Shown here: in pieces, positions 15,912 to 25,510 of the stretch
How positions within the stretch are numbered: position 1 is the stretch's first letter
Layout of the letters: every line of letters starts with the position of its first letter
DNA from: CF-46 sp963760735
GTDB taxonomy: Bacteria; Chloroflexota; Limnocylindria; Limnocylindrales; CSP1-4
Direction: 5' to 3'
Length of the DNA: 64,000 nucleotides
Assembly (NCBI GenBank): GCA_963760735.1
Contig: CAVXEB010000001.1
Span: 248,001 to 312,000, forward strand
Translations under genes and position numbers: made by a program
The notes under the pieces: generated by a model
Told to the model about the DNA's origin: nothing
The model's database searches: none
Seen by the model: only the letters and a program-made list of their open reading frames with translations

Positions 15912-16916
15912 ATGACCAACCTCGAGCAGACCGGAGAGAAGGTCCAAGCCAACGTCCGGCGGGTGATCATCGGCAAGCACGACGAGGTCCGACTGGCCCT
16001 CGTTGCCCTGCTCTGCCGCGGCCACCTCCTCATCGAGGACGTCCCCGGCACCGGCAAGACGGTGCTCGCGAAGGCCATCGCCCGCAGCCTCGGCTGCACG
16101 TTCCGGCGGATCCAGTTCACGCCGGACCTCCTGCCGTCCGACGTCACCGGCCTCTCGATCTACAACCAGAAGACCCAGGAGTTCGAGTTCCGGCCGGGCC
16201 CGATCATGAGCCAGGTCGTCCTCGCCGACGAGATCAACCGGGCAACGCCGAAGACGCAGTCGAGCCTCCTCGAGTCGATGGAGGAGCGCCAGGCGACGGT
16301 CGACGGCACGACCTATGCGATGCCCGACCCCTTCCTGGTGATCGCGACCCAGAACCCGATCGAGTACGAGGGCACGTTCGCCCTGCCGGAGGCCCAGCTG
16401 GACCGGTTCATGCTCCGGATTCGCCTGGGCTACCCGCAGCCGCTCGAGGAGGTCGTGATCCTCGACGAGCAGAAGCGCCAGCACCCGCTCGACGAGCTCG
16501 AGGTCGTCTGCACGATCGACGAGCTCCGCGGGATGCAGTCGGCGATCCGCGACATCTACGTCGACCCGACCGTCGCCGACTACATCGTCAGGCTCGTCGG
16601 CGCGACCCGGTCGCATCCAGACGTCTACCTCGGCGCGTCGCCGCGCGGCTCGATCGCCCTCTACCGCTCCGGCCAGGCCCTGGCCGGGCTGCTCGGCCGC
16701 GACTACGTCATCCCGGACGACATCAAGGCCCTGGCCGAACCGGCGCTCGCCCACCGCCTGATCATCAAGACCAGCTCGACGATCCACGACGTCCAGTCCG
16801 GCAGCGTCGTCCGCGAGCTGCTCGACTCCACGCCGATCGACGGCGTCCGCCCGACCGGCGGCCCGAACGGACCGCGGGCGATCCGGCCGGCCGAGCAGGG
16901 CGCGCCGAGCGCCTGA
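15912..16916 (+). CDS. MoxR-family AAA+ ATPase
   Basis: A 334-residue AAA+ chaperone. Walker A is EDVPGTGKT (about residues 42-50), Walker B is VVLADEINRA (about 105), and the sensor-1 region reads ATQNPIEYEGTF. A C-terminal lid domain is present. MoxR proteins act with VWA or DUF58 partners in maturing other proteins; here the DUF58 and transglutaminase genes follow, the usual three-gene set. ATG at 15912 is preceded by a GAGGAG ribosome site. Confidence 0.93.
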   Translation: MTNLEQTGEKVQANVRRVIIGKHDEVRLALVALLCRGHLLIEDVPGTGKTVLAKAIARSLGCTFRRIQFTPDLLPSDVTGLSIYNQKTQEFEFRPGPIMSQVVLADEINRATPKTQSSLLESMEERQATVDGTTYAMPDPFLVIATQNPIEYEGTFALPEAQLDRFMLRIRLGYPQPLEEVVILDEQKRQHPLDELEVVCTIDELRGMQSAIRDIYVDPTVADYIVRLVGATRSHPDVYLGASPRGSIALYRSGQALAGLLGRDYVIPDDIKALAEPALAHRLIIKTSSTIHDVQSGSVVRELLDSTPIDGVRPTGGPNGPRAIRPAEQGAPSA

Positions 16917-16962
16917 CGACGAGCGACCGCGAGGGACGACCGACGATCGCGACCCACCGGCG

Positions 16963-18216
16963 ATGATCCGTCGATTCCAGCTGATCCTCATCGCGGCGAT
17001 CCTCCTGATCGCCGCGTTCTCGACCGAGCTCGAGTTCCTCTTCTACCTCGTGTACCTGTCGATCCTCGTGATCGGCGGGTCGTACATCCTGACTCGCCTG
17101 GGCCTCGCCGACCTCGAGGCCGGTTACGCGGTCAGCCAGCTGACCGGACACGTCGGCGACCGCCTTCAGATCACCTACACCCTGCGGAACACGAGCCGGC
17201 TGCCGAAGCCGTGGCTCGAGGTCCACAACCCGACGACGCTTCCGGGGGGCCTGCCGGGTCGGGCGATCTCGCTCGGATCGCGGGCCGAGCGGTCGTGGCT
17301 CGTGCGGGCCCCGCTCGTGCGACGCGGCCACTTCCGGGTCGAGCCGCTCCAGATCCGGACCGGTGATCCGTTCGGCTTCTTCGAGGCATCGGCCGCGGTC
17401 GGGCAGGGGGTCGCGGTCGTCGTCTACCCGCGGATCGACAAGCTGCCCCTCTGGCGGCTGCCTGCGGCGAGCATCGAGGGCAGCCACTCCGCGCCCGAGC
17501 GGACCCTCCAGACGTCGCCGCTCGCGACCGCCGTCCGGCCGTACGCGCCGGGCGACAGCTTCAACCGGATCCACTGGCGCTCGACCGCCCGGCATGGCGA
17601 GATCCAGGTCAAGGAGTTCGAGCTCGAGCAGACAGCCGATGCCTGGATCTTCCTCGACCTCGAGCGGGCGGTCCAGGGCGGCCGGGGCGAGGAGTCGACG
17701 GTCGAGATGGCGGTCCGTGCCGCGGCGTCGATTGCCGACAAGGCGATCCTCGAGAACCGCGCGGTCGGGCTGACGGTCAACGGCCATCGCCAGGCGATGA
17801 TCCCGGCGGACCGCGGCGGGCGCCAGCACCTGAAGATCATGCAGCTGCTCGCCGCCGTCGACGGCGACGGCACGACGCCCCTCGCCGAATCGCTCGTCGG
17901 GGCCGCCGGCCGGCTGCGGCGGGGGATGACGGCGATCATCATCACGCCGTCCCTCGACCGCGGCTGGATCCGCCCGATCGCCGCCCTTCGCACGCGTGGG
18001 ATCGCGTCGGTCGTCGTGACCCTCGACGCCGCCGCCGCCGATCGCCTGGACCGCGAGGAACGCCGACGCGTCGGCGAAGCCGCGCCGGAGCCGACCGATG
18101 CGGCGGAGGAGCAGCGCGCCCAGCGCGCCCGTGCCCTCCGCCACGCGCTCGCGGAGTACGAGCTCCGGGTCCACGCATTGAGCCCGGGCCGCTCGCTCGC
18201 CGAGGCCCTCGGATGA
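16963..18216 (+). CDS. DUF58 domain membrane-associated protein
   Basis: A 417-residue protein with two N-terminal membrane helices (LILIAAILLIAAF and FLFYLVYLSILVIGGSYIL). A beta-rich region follows, then the DUF58 signature (GDSFNRIHWRSTARHGEIQVKEFE, about residues 200-223) leading into a VWA-like fold. It is a standard partner of MoxR ATPases. It starts 46 bases after moxR and overlaps the next gene by 4 bases (ATGA). The exact role is unknown. Confidence 0.9.
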   Translation: MIRRFQLILIAAILLIAAFSTELEFLFYLVYLSILVIGGSYILTRLGLADLEAGYAVSQLTGHVGDRLQITYTLRNTSRLPKPWLEVHNPTTLPGGLPGRAISLGSRAERSWLVRAPLVRRGHFRVEPLQIRTGDPFGFFEASAAVGQGVAVVVYPRIDKLPLWRLPAASIEGSHSAPERTLQTSPLATAVRPYAPGDSFNRIHWRSTARHGEIQVKEFELEQTADAWIFLDLERAVQGGRGEESTVEMAVRAAASIADKAILENRAVGLTVNGHRQAMIPADRGGRQHLKIMQLLAAVDGDGTTPLAESLVGAAGRLRRGMTAIIITPSLDRGWIRPIAALRTRGIASVVVTLDAAAADRLDREERRRVGEAAPEPTDAAEEQRAQRARALRHALAEYELRVHALSPGRSLAEALG

Positions 18217-20526
18217 TCGAGACGATCCGCAGCCGCCTGTTCCGGAGCCCGCCGGAGGGCTGGCTCAGCCTGCTGCTCGTCGCGATCCTGGCCGTCACCG
18301 TGGCCTGGTCCCTCGACGACGCCGCCCTCGTCCTCGGTCAGCGCGACTGGACGGACTTCCTGCCGTGGGCGGCGCTCGGCGGCGTCGCGATGGGGTTCAT
18401 CGGCGCCCGTGTCGGCTGGAACCGCCCGGTTGCGGCACTCGTCGGGGCGATGGTCGCGTCGCTCGCCGTGCCGCTGATGGTCGGGGCCGTCCTCGTGCCG
18501 CACGCATCCTGGTCCGTGGCCTACCGGGCGACGACCGATTCGGTCGTCAACGCCGTCATCGACTTCGCCGTCCTCAACCTGCCGGTGACTCGCGAGGCCG
18601 GGCACTACCTGCTCGTCCTCGGGCTCCTGTGCTGGGCGAACGGCATGTTCGCGGCATCGGCGGTGTTCCGCCACGGCCGGCCGGTCGGCCCGATCGTCGT
18701 CCTCGGCGCGGTCCTGGTCGCGAACATGTCGGCCACGCTCCACGACCAGATCTGGTTCCTGGTCCTCTTCTCGCTCGCCTCGCTCTTCCTTCTCATCCGG
18801 CTCCACGCGCTCGAGGAGCGGGCGACGTGGATCCGGCGCCGGATCGGCGATCCGACGGTCGTGGGATCGCTCTACCTCCGCGGTGGAACGGTCTTCATCA
18901 TGATCGCGGTCTTCCTCGCGCTGACCCTGACCGCGAGCGCCCGGTCGGCGCCGCTCGCGGGCTTCTGGGAGGACGCCAAGCCCGCCCTCGTCGACATCAG
19001 CCAGTGGCTCCAGCGGATCATCCCGGCGGCGCCCGACAGCAAGACGATCGGCGTCCCGGCCTTCGGCGGCCAGGTCGTGATCGGCGGGCTCTGGTCGACC
19101 TCCGACGATCCTGCCCTCGAGATCTCCCGATCACCGGGCGACGATCGGAAGCTCTACTGGCGGGCGACGACGTACGACACGTTCACCTTGACCGGTTGGA
19201 CGACCACCGCGCCGCAGAGCGACGCTCGACCGGCGAACACGCCGATCCTGGACGGCACGCTCGACGCGATCCCGGCCACCGCGGCCCGGACGGAGGCGAC
19301 GTTCCGGGTCGCGCCGCAGTCGTCCCTGTTCCACGTTGCCTTCACCCCGGCCGATCCGGTCACGGTCGATCGGGACACCACCCTGAACACGGCCGGCGCC
19401 GACGGGTTCATGCAGTCGATCGCAATCGACGAGCGCGCTCCGTACACGGTGAAGGCGGCGATCCCGACGATCGCCGACGTCGCCGGCGGCCTGACCGAGA
19501 ACCGCCTCCGGGCCGCGGGGACCGACTATCCGCCGAGCGTCCTGTCACGCTATCTCGCGATTCCCGCGAATGCGATGGGACCGGAGGCCACGCGCCTGGA
19601 CAACGACCTGATGGCCAGGGTCAAGGCGAGCGGCCACACGACCCCGTTCGATGTCGCAACGTGCGATCGAGACCGAACTGCGGTCGCCGAAGTACAGCTA
19701 CCAGACGAACGTCCTCGGGGTGTGCGATCGGGAGGTCAGCGTCGTCGAGTGCTTCGCCGCCCACAAGGTCGGCTTCTGCGAGCACTACGCGAGCACGATG
19801 ACGATCCTCCTCCGGAAGGCGAGCATCCCGGCCCGCCTCGTCGAGGGCTTCCTGCCGGGCGACGTGGACCCGGTGACCGGCAAGGAGCAGGTCCGGACCG
19901 GCGCGGCGCACGCCTGGGTCGAGGTCTACTTCCCGGGCTACGGCTGGGAGATGTTCGACCCGACCGGCGGCGGCGTGGCACGGACCGAGACGTTGCCCGA
20001 GGGGACGGTCGTGCCGCTGGCATCGGCCAAGCCTCGTCCGTCGGTCGGGCTCCCGAGCGGCGATCCGCGTGACGGAGAGGAAGGGCCGAGCCGCCGTCCG
20101 GGCACGACAGGCGCTGCCGGGGCGACCGGCGGCGGTCCCGGCACGGGTGGGCTGATCGTCATCGCGTTCGTGCTTCTCGCGTCGGTCCTCCTGATCGGTT
20201 TTCTAGCCTGGCGTCGCGGGCCGCGGGGGACGACCACTCCAGAGGGTGTCTATGCGTCGGTCACGGGGCTCGCCCGGCGGTTCGGCTTCGGGCCACGCCC
20301 GACCGAGACCGCCTATGAGTACGCGATGGTTCTCGGCGATGTCCTGCCGAACGTCCGCCCCGAGCTCCAGACTGTCGCCGCGGCGAAGGTCGAGGTGGCG
20401 TACGGACGGCGCCAGCTGGGCGACGATCGGCTGACCGCCCTGACGGCGTCGTATCGCCGGCTCCGGGTCGGGCTCCTCCGACTCGCGTTCCGTCGCTCCG
20501 ACCGCCGACGGATGCGCCGGGGCTAG
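18213..20526 (+). pseudogene. TgpA-type membrane transglutaminase, interrupted by one frameshift
   Basis: Together the two reading frames give one protein of about 770 residues: N-terminal membrane helices, a periplasmic region, a transglutaminase core, another membrane helix and a DUF4129-like C-terminal tail. The catalytic triad is complete: Cys in VGFCEHYAS, His in GAAHAWVEV and Asp in GWEMFDPTGGG. The frame changes near 19655-19665: the upstream frame reads ...TTPFDVA and the downstream frame resumes AIETELRSPKYSY. One extra base (for example the T in ACGTGCG) would explain it. Without correction the upstream frame runs on nonsensically to 20072. No slippery heptamer is evident, so programmed shifting is unlikely. 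It is the third gene of the MoxR-DUF58 operon. Confidence 0.8.
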
Positions 20527-21416
20527 AGCGCGCCGGAGCGGGCCCGCTCTTCGGTCGCCTCCTGGGCGGCCTCGTCGAGGAGGCCCGCGAGGTGCTCCGT
20601 CAGGTTCATCGCCCGGACGACGGGTCGCCCGGCGCGGACCTCGACGATCGAGATCCCGCAGAGGTCGCTCGACCACATCCAGAACCGTTCGAGCGGCAGG
20701 TCGAACAGGCTGAGCAGGGCCACCTTGAAGACCCCGTCGTGGGCGACGAGGATCGACCACGGGTGGGTCGCCGGTCCGTCGTGGTAGCCGCCGACCTGGG
20801 GTGCCATCAGGGTGCCGGGCCGCCCGGCGTCGGCGAGCCCGACGAGGAGGTCCTCCAGCCCGCCCGTGACGCGCGCCCGGACGTCGACGAGACGCTCGCC
20901 GCCCGGGGCCCACGTCTCGGTCGGGCGCTGCCGCCAGGCCTTCAGCCGCTCCCCGTCGGATTCGGCGATCTCGCTCGCGAGCCGGCCCTCCCAGTCGCCC
21001 TGGCCGATCTCGGCGAACCGCGGATCGGGTCGCTGGGCGACGGACGCACCCGGCTGGTCGGCGACGCCGCCCGGCGCCCGGAGCGCGCGCACGATGGCGG
21101 TCGCGGTATCGGCCGCACGGGCGAGCGGGGAGTGGACGACCGCGACGGGCGGTCCGACCGGGATCGGCAGCGCCGGCGCCTCGTGTGGCCTCGCGAGCCG
21201 GGTCGCGACCCGCTCCGCCTGGCGGACCCCGAGCGGGGAGAGCGGGGTCTCGAGCGAGCCCTGGAACCGACGCTGGACGATCAGCTCCGACTCGCCGTGG
21301 CGGACGAGGACGATGGTCGCGTCGAGCCGATCCGGGATCGCCAGCCGGGCCCGGATGTCGACGCCGCTCCGCGTCCCGTCGCCGGTCAGCGTTCGCCCCT
21401 CAGCCGGATCGTCCAC
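20523..21416 (-). CDS. Histidine phosphatase (phosphoglycerate mutase-like) family protein
   Basis: A 297-residue branch-1 histidine phosphatase. The LVRHGESE motif carries the phospho-accepting His near residue 39. A second Arg in SPLARAADTA and a C-terminal VAHDGVFK with the second catalytic His are present. The order serine-pathway aminotransferase, SerA, phosphatase suggests it could act as a phosphoserine phosphatase of the PspA type, completing serine synthesis; this is inference. The GTG start overlaps the serA stop by 31 bases. Its TAG stop shares CTAG with the converging transglutaminase gene. Confidence 0.8.
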   Translation of the reverse strand: MDDPAEGRTLTGDGTRSGVDIRARLAIPDRLDATIVLVRHGESELIVQRRFQGSLETPLSPLGVRQAERVATRLARPHEAPALPIPVGPPVAVVHSPLARAADTATAIVRALRAPGGVADQPGASVAQRPDPRFAEIGQGDWEGRLASEIAESDGERLKAWRQRPTETWAPGGERLVDVRARVTGGLEDLLVGLADAGRPGTLMAPQVGGYHDGPATHPWSILVAHDGVFKVALLSLFDLPLERFWMWSSDLCGISIVEVRAGRPVVRAMNLTEHLAGLLDEAAQEATEERARSGAL

Positions 21417-22972
21417 AGCTCGACCACGGATTCCTGGTCCCGGATCGCCTCCTCGACCTCGGCCGGCACGTCATCGTCGAGGGCGAGGATCATCAGGGCG
21501 TCGGCACGCGGCGCGCTCCGTCCGACGTGCATCGCCGAGATGTTCACGTCCGCGGCTCCGAGGGTCTGGCCGATCCGCCCGATCATCCCCGGCCGGTCGC
21601 GATGGTTCGTGATCAGCATCACGTCGGTCGGCTCGATGTCGAGGCGGTACTCATTCAGGCGGGTCAGGCGGATCTCTCCGGCGGCCACGGTCCCGGCAAC
21701 GGTCGTCGGGCCGGCGCCGCTGTCGCCCGACAGGCTCAGCTGGGTCGCGAACCCACCCGCGTCGGGGTTCTTCCGCTCGACGACCGTGATGCCGCGGGCC
21801 TTGGCGAGCGCCGCGGCGTTCACGAGGTTGACCCGCTGCGTCGTCGACGTCTCGATCATCCCGCGCAGCACCGCGGCGGTCAGGGGCGACGCGTCGACCG
21901 CGGCCAGCTCGCCCGAGATGTCGAGGGTGATCGTCCGGACCCCGCCATGCGCGAACTGGGCGAAGAACCGTCCGAGGAGCTCGGCGAGCGGCAGGTAGGG
22001 CGCGATCGCGCGCGCCGTCTCGGGGGTCAGGAGCGGCGCGTTGACGGCGTACCGGGCAGGCCGGCCGGCGAGGACGTCGAGGACCTGGTCGGCGACCTCC
22101 TCGGCGACGAGGACCTGGGCCTCCGCGGTCGACGCGCCGAGGTGCGGGGTCAGCAGGGTGTTCGGCGCGTCGAGGAGCGGCGACCCGACGGGCGGCTCGG
22201 CCTCGAAGACGTCGATCCCCGCGCCGCCGAGATGGCCGCTCGTCAGCGCCTCGGCGACGGCCGCCTCGTCGAGGATCCCGCCGCGCGCGACGTTGAGCAG
22301 GATCGTGCCCGGCTTCATCCTCGCGATCTGGTCGCGTCCGATCAGACCGCGGGTGGCCCGGGTCAGCGGGACGTGGACGGTGATCACGTCGGCCCGCTCG
22401 ATCAGCGCCTCGAACGACACGAGCTCGACGCCGTGGAGCGCCGCCTGCTCGGCCGTCACGAACGGGTCCGACGCGAGCACGACCATCTCCATCGCGACCG
22501 CGCGGACCGCGATCGCCTGGCCGATCTTCCCAAGCCCGACGATGCCCAGCGTCCGGCCGCGCAGCTCCAGCCCCGTGAACTGGGCGCGCTTCCACTCGCC
22601 ACGCCGGACCGACGCGTCGGCGGCCGCGATCCTCCGGGCCACGCCCGACATCAGGGCGAGGGTGTGCTCGGCCGCGGCGATCGTGTTGCCGGTCGGCGCG
22701 TTGACGACGGTGATCCCGGCCGCGGTCGCCGCGTCGAGGTCGACGTTGTCCACCCCGACCCCGGCCCGGCCGATCACCTGGAGCCGGCTGCCGGCCGCCG
22801 CGATCACGTCGCGGTCGACGTGGACCTGGCTGCGGACGACGAGCGCGTCGAACTCCGGGAGGATCGCGCACAGCTCGTCCCGGTCGATCCCCGGGCGCTC
22901 GACGACCTCGTGCTCGGCTCGGAGGCGGGCGATGCCCTCGGCGGCGATGGGCTCGACGACGAGGACCCTCAC
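21386..22972 (-). CDS. serA: D-3-phosphoglycerate dehydrogenase
   Basis: A 528-residue long-form SerA. It catalyses the first step of serine synthesis, oxidising 3-phosphoglycerate with NAD+. The catalytic domain has GRAGVGVDNVDL, the Rossmann motif GIVGLGKIGQA, the conserved Arg in NVARGGILDE and the catalytic His in TPHLGAST. An intervening allosteric substrate-binding domain and a C-terminal ACT domain (NHRDRPGMIGRIG...) follow, the usual plan for regulation by serine. The GTG start overlaps the aminotransferase stop (GTGA). Confidence 0.95.
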   Translation of the reverse strand: MRVLVVEPIAAEGIARLRAEHEVVERPGIDRDELCAILPEFDALVVRSQVHVDRDVIAAAGSRLQVIGRAGVGVDNVDLDAATAAGITVVNAPTGNTIAAAEHTLALMSGVARRIAAADASVRRGEWKRAQFTGLELRGRTLGIVGLGKIGQAIAVRAVAMEMVVLASDPFVTAEQAALHGVELVSFEALIERADVITVHVPLTRATRGLIGRDQIARMKPGTILLNVARGGILDEAAVAEALTSGHLGGAGIDVFEAEPPVGSPLLDAPNTLLTPHLGASTAEAQVLVAEEVADQVLDVLAGRPARYAVNAPLLTPETARAIAPYLPLAELLGRFFAQFAHGGVRTITLDISGELAAVDASPLTAAVLRGMIETSTTQRVNLVNAAALAKARGITVVERKNPDAGGFATQLSLSGDSGAGPTTVAGTVAAGEIRLTRLNEYRLDIEPTDVMLITNHRDRPGMIGRIGQTLGAADVNISAMHVGRSAPRADALMILALDDDVPAEVEEAIRDQESVVELWTIRLRGER

Positions 22973-24192
22973 GCGGGAACCGCGGCGGCCTCGGCCGGCG
23001 CACCGGCGGTCGTGGTCCCGGTCGGGCCGCTCCCGGCGGTCTGGACGGCGAGGGCGGCGGCCTGGGCGGCGGCAACCGCCCGGCCCGGCTCGATCCCTCG
23101 TCCCTGCTCGATCGACACCCGCTCGAGGACGGCGATCGCGCCGAGGATCTCGTCGATCGTCACCGACCCGAGGTGGCCGAGGCGGAAGATCTTGCCGGTC
23201 AGCTTGCCCTGGCCGCCCGCGAGGACGACGCCGTGGGCCTTGATCGCGCTGTTGAACGGCTTCCATTCGTGGCCGTCGGGCAGCTTCGCGGCGGTCACCG
23301 TCTTCGAGGCGACGGCGTCGTCGGCCAGGAGCTCGAAGCCGAGCGCCCGGAGTCCCGCCCGGGATGCGGCGGCGCACGCCTCGTGCCGGGCGAAGACGTT
23401 CGCCTTGCCCTCGGCCTGCATCAGGCGCAGGCCCTCGTCGACCTGGTAGACCACGGCGATCGCCGGCGTGAAGGGGGTCTGGCCGGCCGCCGCCGACTCG
23501 CGATGCGAGCGGAGGTCGAGATAGAAGCGCGGCATCCGGGCGGTCTCTGTCGCGGCCCACCCCCGCTCCGACGCCGCGATCATCGCCAGCCCCGGCGCCG
23601 CCATCCAGGCCTTCTGCGAGCCGGTGACGACCAGATCGACGCCCCACTCGTCCATCTCGAACGGCACCGCGCCCAGGCCCGACACGCTGTCGACCAGGAT
23701 CAGCGCATCCGGGGCCTCCTCCCGGATCGCGGCCGCGAGGGCCCCGATCGGGTTCATCACCCCGGTCGACGTCTCGTTGTGGGTAAGGAGGACGGCCCGG
23801 GCGTCGGGCATCGTGCGGAGGCGCTCGCGGACCTCGTCGGCGGCCGCCGCGTAGCCCCACTCCGCGTCGAGCTTCGTGACCTCCGCGCCGTAGATCGAGG
23901 CGATCTTGGCGAAGCGATCGCCGAAGCTGCCGATCGACACGCCGAGGACGCGGTCGCCGGGCGACAGGGTGTTGACGACCGCCGCCTCGAGGCCGCCCGA
24001 GCCGGCGCAGGTGAGCATCGCCACGTCGCTCGTCGTGCCGAAGAACGGCTTCATCCCCTCGAGGATCCGGGCGAGCATCGCGGCGAACTCGGGCCCGCGG
24101 TGGTTGATCATCTGGCGTGCCCCGGCCTCGCGGACCGACGGCGGCAGCGAGGTCGGTCCGGGGATCCGGAGGTTGGGCTCGAAGCGGTCCAC
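22969..24192 (-). CDS. Class V aminotransferase (phosphoserine / serine-glyoxylate type)
   Basis: A 407-residue PLP enzyme. The PLP-binding Lys lies in TGSQKAWMAAPG (about residue 193), with the conserved HNETSTGV loop near 137 and the Asp of LVDSVSG near 165. In long-form SerA operons of Gram-positive and Chloroflexota type this enzyme serves as phosphoserine aminotransferase, but the fold also includes alanine- and serine-glyoxylate transaminases. The tail after residue 375 is Ala/Thr-rich and probably disordered. The GTG start at 24192 is supported by AGGAG seven bases upstream. Confidence 0.85.
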   Translation of the reverse strand: MDRFEPNLRIPGPTSLPPSVREAGARQMINHRGPEFAAMLARILEGMKPFFGTTSDVAMLTCAGSGGLEAAVVNTLSPGDRVLGVSIGSFGDRFAKIASIYGAEVTKLDAEWGYAAAADEVRERLRTMPDARAVLLTHNETSTGVMNPIGALAAAIREEAPDALILVDSVSGLGAVPFEMDEWGVDLVVTGSQKAWMAAPGLAMIAASERGWAATETARMPRFYLDLRSHRESAAAGQTPFTPAIAVVYQVDEGLRLMQAEGKANVFARHEACAAASRAGLRALGFELLADDAVASKTVTAAKLPDGHEWKPFNSAIKAHGVVLAGGQGKLTGKIFRLGHLGSVTIDEILGAIAVLERVSIEQGRGIEPGRAVAAAQAAALAVQTAGSGPTGTTTAGAPAEAAAVPA

Positions 24193-24532
24193 GGAAGGTC
24201 TCCTGGCGGCTGGGCGCGGGCTGACGCGCGGGGATGGCGACGGTTCCCCGATGGTCGCAGAAGCGCGCCGTTCGTGCCACCGCGCGCGGTCCGCTCGACG
24301 GCCGTGTCCGGGCGCCGACTCGCAACAACGTGAGGAGCCGGGGCCGCCTCCTCGTGCGGCCCCGGCAGGAACGATCGCCGCTCGGACCGGCACTCCTTCT
24401 GCCGGCGTCCCGACGAGACGCGATACGCTGTGGCTCGCCGCGTCGGTTTCCGCCGGGAGCCCGGTGCGCGTCGCAGACCCGGCGCCCGGATCGTCAGTTC
24501 ACGGTCCGCGCCCGAACGGAGCTGCCATTCCC
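24193..24532. other. Divergent intergenic region with possible structured leader of the serine operon
   Basis: This 340-base gap holds a perfect 11-bp stem-loop (24337-24366). On the minus strand it also holds a GGTGGCAC segment (about 24275-24282) reminiscent of a T-box core, whose UGGC could pair with the GCCA end of tRNA-Ser. A TACGCT hexamer (24424-24429) may be the plus-strand -10 for the protease gene. No specifier loop was identified, so the T-box idea is weak. Confidence 0.3.
24337..24366 (-). terminator. Perfect 11-bp GC-rich hairpin in the serine-operon leader
   Basis: GCCGGGGCCGC and GCGGCCCCGGC pair perfectly around an 8-base loop. No T-tract follows on either strand, so it may be a leader structure rather than an intrinsic terminator. 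It lies about 145 bases before the aminotransferase start. Confidence 0.35.
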
Positions 24533-25510
24533 GTGCCCGCCGATCTCGTCCGCGTCGAGCCGACGCCGCCGCGACTCCGCCGCCGCCTGGTTCCGCATCG
24601 CGCCCGAACCTGGCTCCTCCTGCTCCTCGTCGCGGCCCTCGTCGTCGGCGCCCTTGGCGTTGGGGCCGTCGCCGTCAACGCGTTCGGCATGGGGACGCTG
24701 TTCGAGCGGCTCCAGTCGAAGGTCGAGCGGCTGATCGCGGGACCCCCGCCGGATCGAGCGACCCTGCCGACCGTCGAGGTCACGGAGCCGCCCGAAGACA
24801 CGCCCACGCCGGAGCCGACTCCGTCCACGGTGGCGAGCCGTGAACCCGGATCGAGCGCCACGCCGCGCCCGACGCCGAAGCCGACGCCCGTTCCTCGCGT
24901 GGCCGTCGACGTCGACATCGTCGCGAAGCACGGACCGGAGTTCGCCCACGAGCTCCGGGACGACTGGTGCTCGCCGGCGGGCGTGACGACGGCCCTCGCG
25001 ATCCTCGGGCTCGGCGCGCCGAGCGACGACCGCCAGCGCGAGGTCGCGCGGCGCGTTCGCGAGTGGGAGAGCTACGCCGACAGCCACAACGGCGAATGGG
25101 GCCCGGCCGCGATGGCGCTCGCGCTCGATGCGTACGGCGCGAAGGGCTACCAGGTCGTCGCCTACCAGACGCAGGCGTCAGCCCTCCGCAATGCCGCGAA
25201 GGCGATCCTGAAGACGAACTCGCCGGCGCTCCTGCTTGCGTGGAAAGGCGCACACACCTGGGTGATGACCGGGTTCCGGGCCGACGCCGACCCCCGGGTC
25301 TTCAACGACGCGAAGGTCACCGGGGCCTACATCGACGACCCGTGGTACCCATGGAACTCGTCGATCTGGGGCCAATCGGATGCGCCGGGAACCTTCCAGA
25401 ACAAGGCCGAAATGACCCGGAACTTCCTGCCATGGAAGCGACCCGAGGGCCACTACGCGGATCGCGACGGCAAGTTCATCGTCCTGATCCCGACGGTTCG
25501 ACGGCACTGA
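24533..25510 (+). CDS. Membrane-anchored C39-like cysteine peptidase
   Basis: A 325-residue protein with an N-terminal membrane helix (LLLLLVAALVVGALGVGAVAV, about residues 24-44), a long Pro/Thr linker (about 75-120), and a C-terminal papain-fold domain of the peptidase C39-like type. The likely catalytic Cys is in DDWCSPAGVTTAL, His in GAHTWVMTGF, and Asp in YIDDPWYPW. The domain should face outside the membrane. The substrate is unknown and no bacteriocin genes are nearby. The GTG start at 24533 has a GGAG site upstream. The 3' end overlaps converging murJ by 35 bases. Confidence 0.75.
   Translation: MPADLVRVEPTPPRLRRRLVPHRARTWLLLLLVAALVVGALGVGAVAVNAFGMGTLFERLQSKVERLIAGPPPDRATLPTVEVTEPPEDTPTPEPTPSTVASREPGSSATPRPTPKPTPVPRVAVDVDIVAKHGPEFAHELRDDWCSPAGVTTALAILGLGAPSDDRQREVARRVREWESYADSHNGEWGPAAMALALDAYGAKGYQVVAYQTQASALRNAAKAILKTNSPALLLAWKGAHTWVMTGFRADADPRVFNDAKVTGAYIDDPWYPWNSSIWGQSDAPGTFQNKAEMTRNFLPWKRPEGHYADRDGKFIVLIPTVRRH

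Noticed and set aside
19655..19665. Programmed ribosomal frameshifting in the transglutaminase gene
   Set aside because: No slippery heptamer or downstream stimulatory structure is evident, and the family does not use frameshifting; two other genes show similar single-base breaks.
22969..24393. Longer N-terminus for the aminotransferase starting at 24393
   Set aside because: The extra 67 residues are Arg/Ala/Pro-rich and run through the hairpin; the GTG at 24192 has a proper ribosome site.
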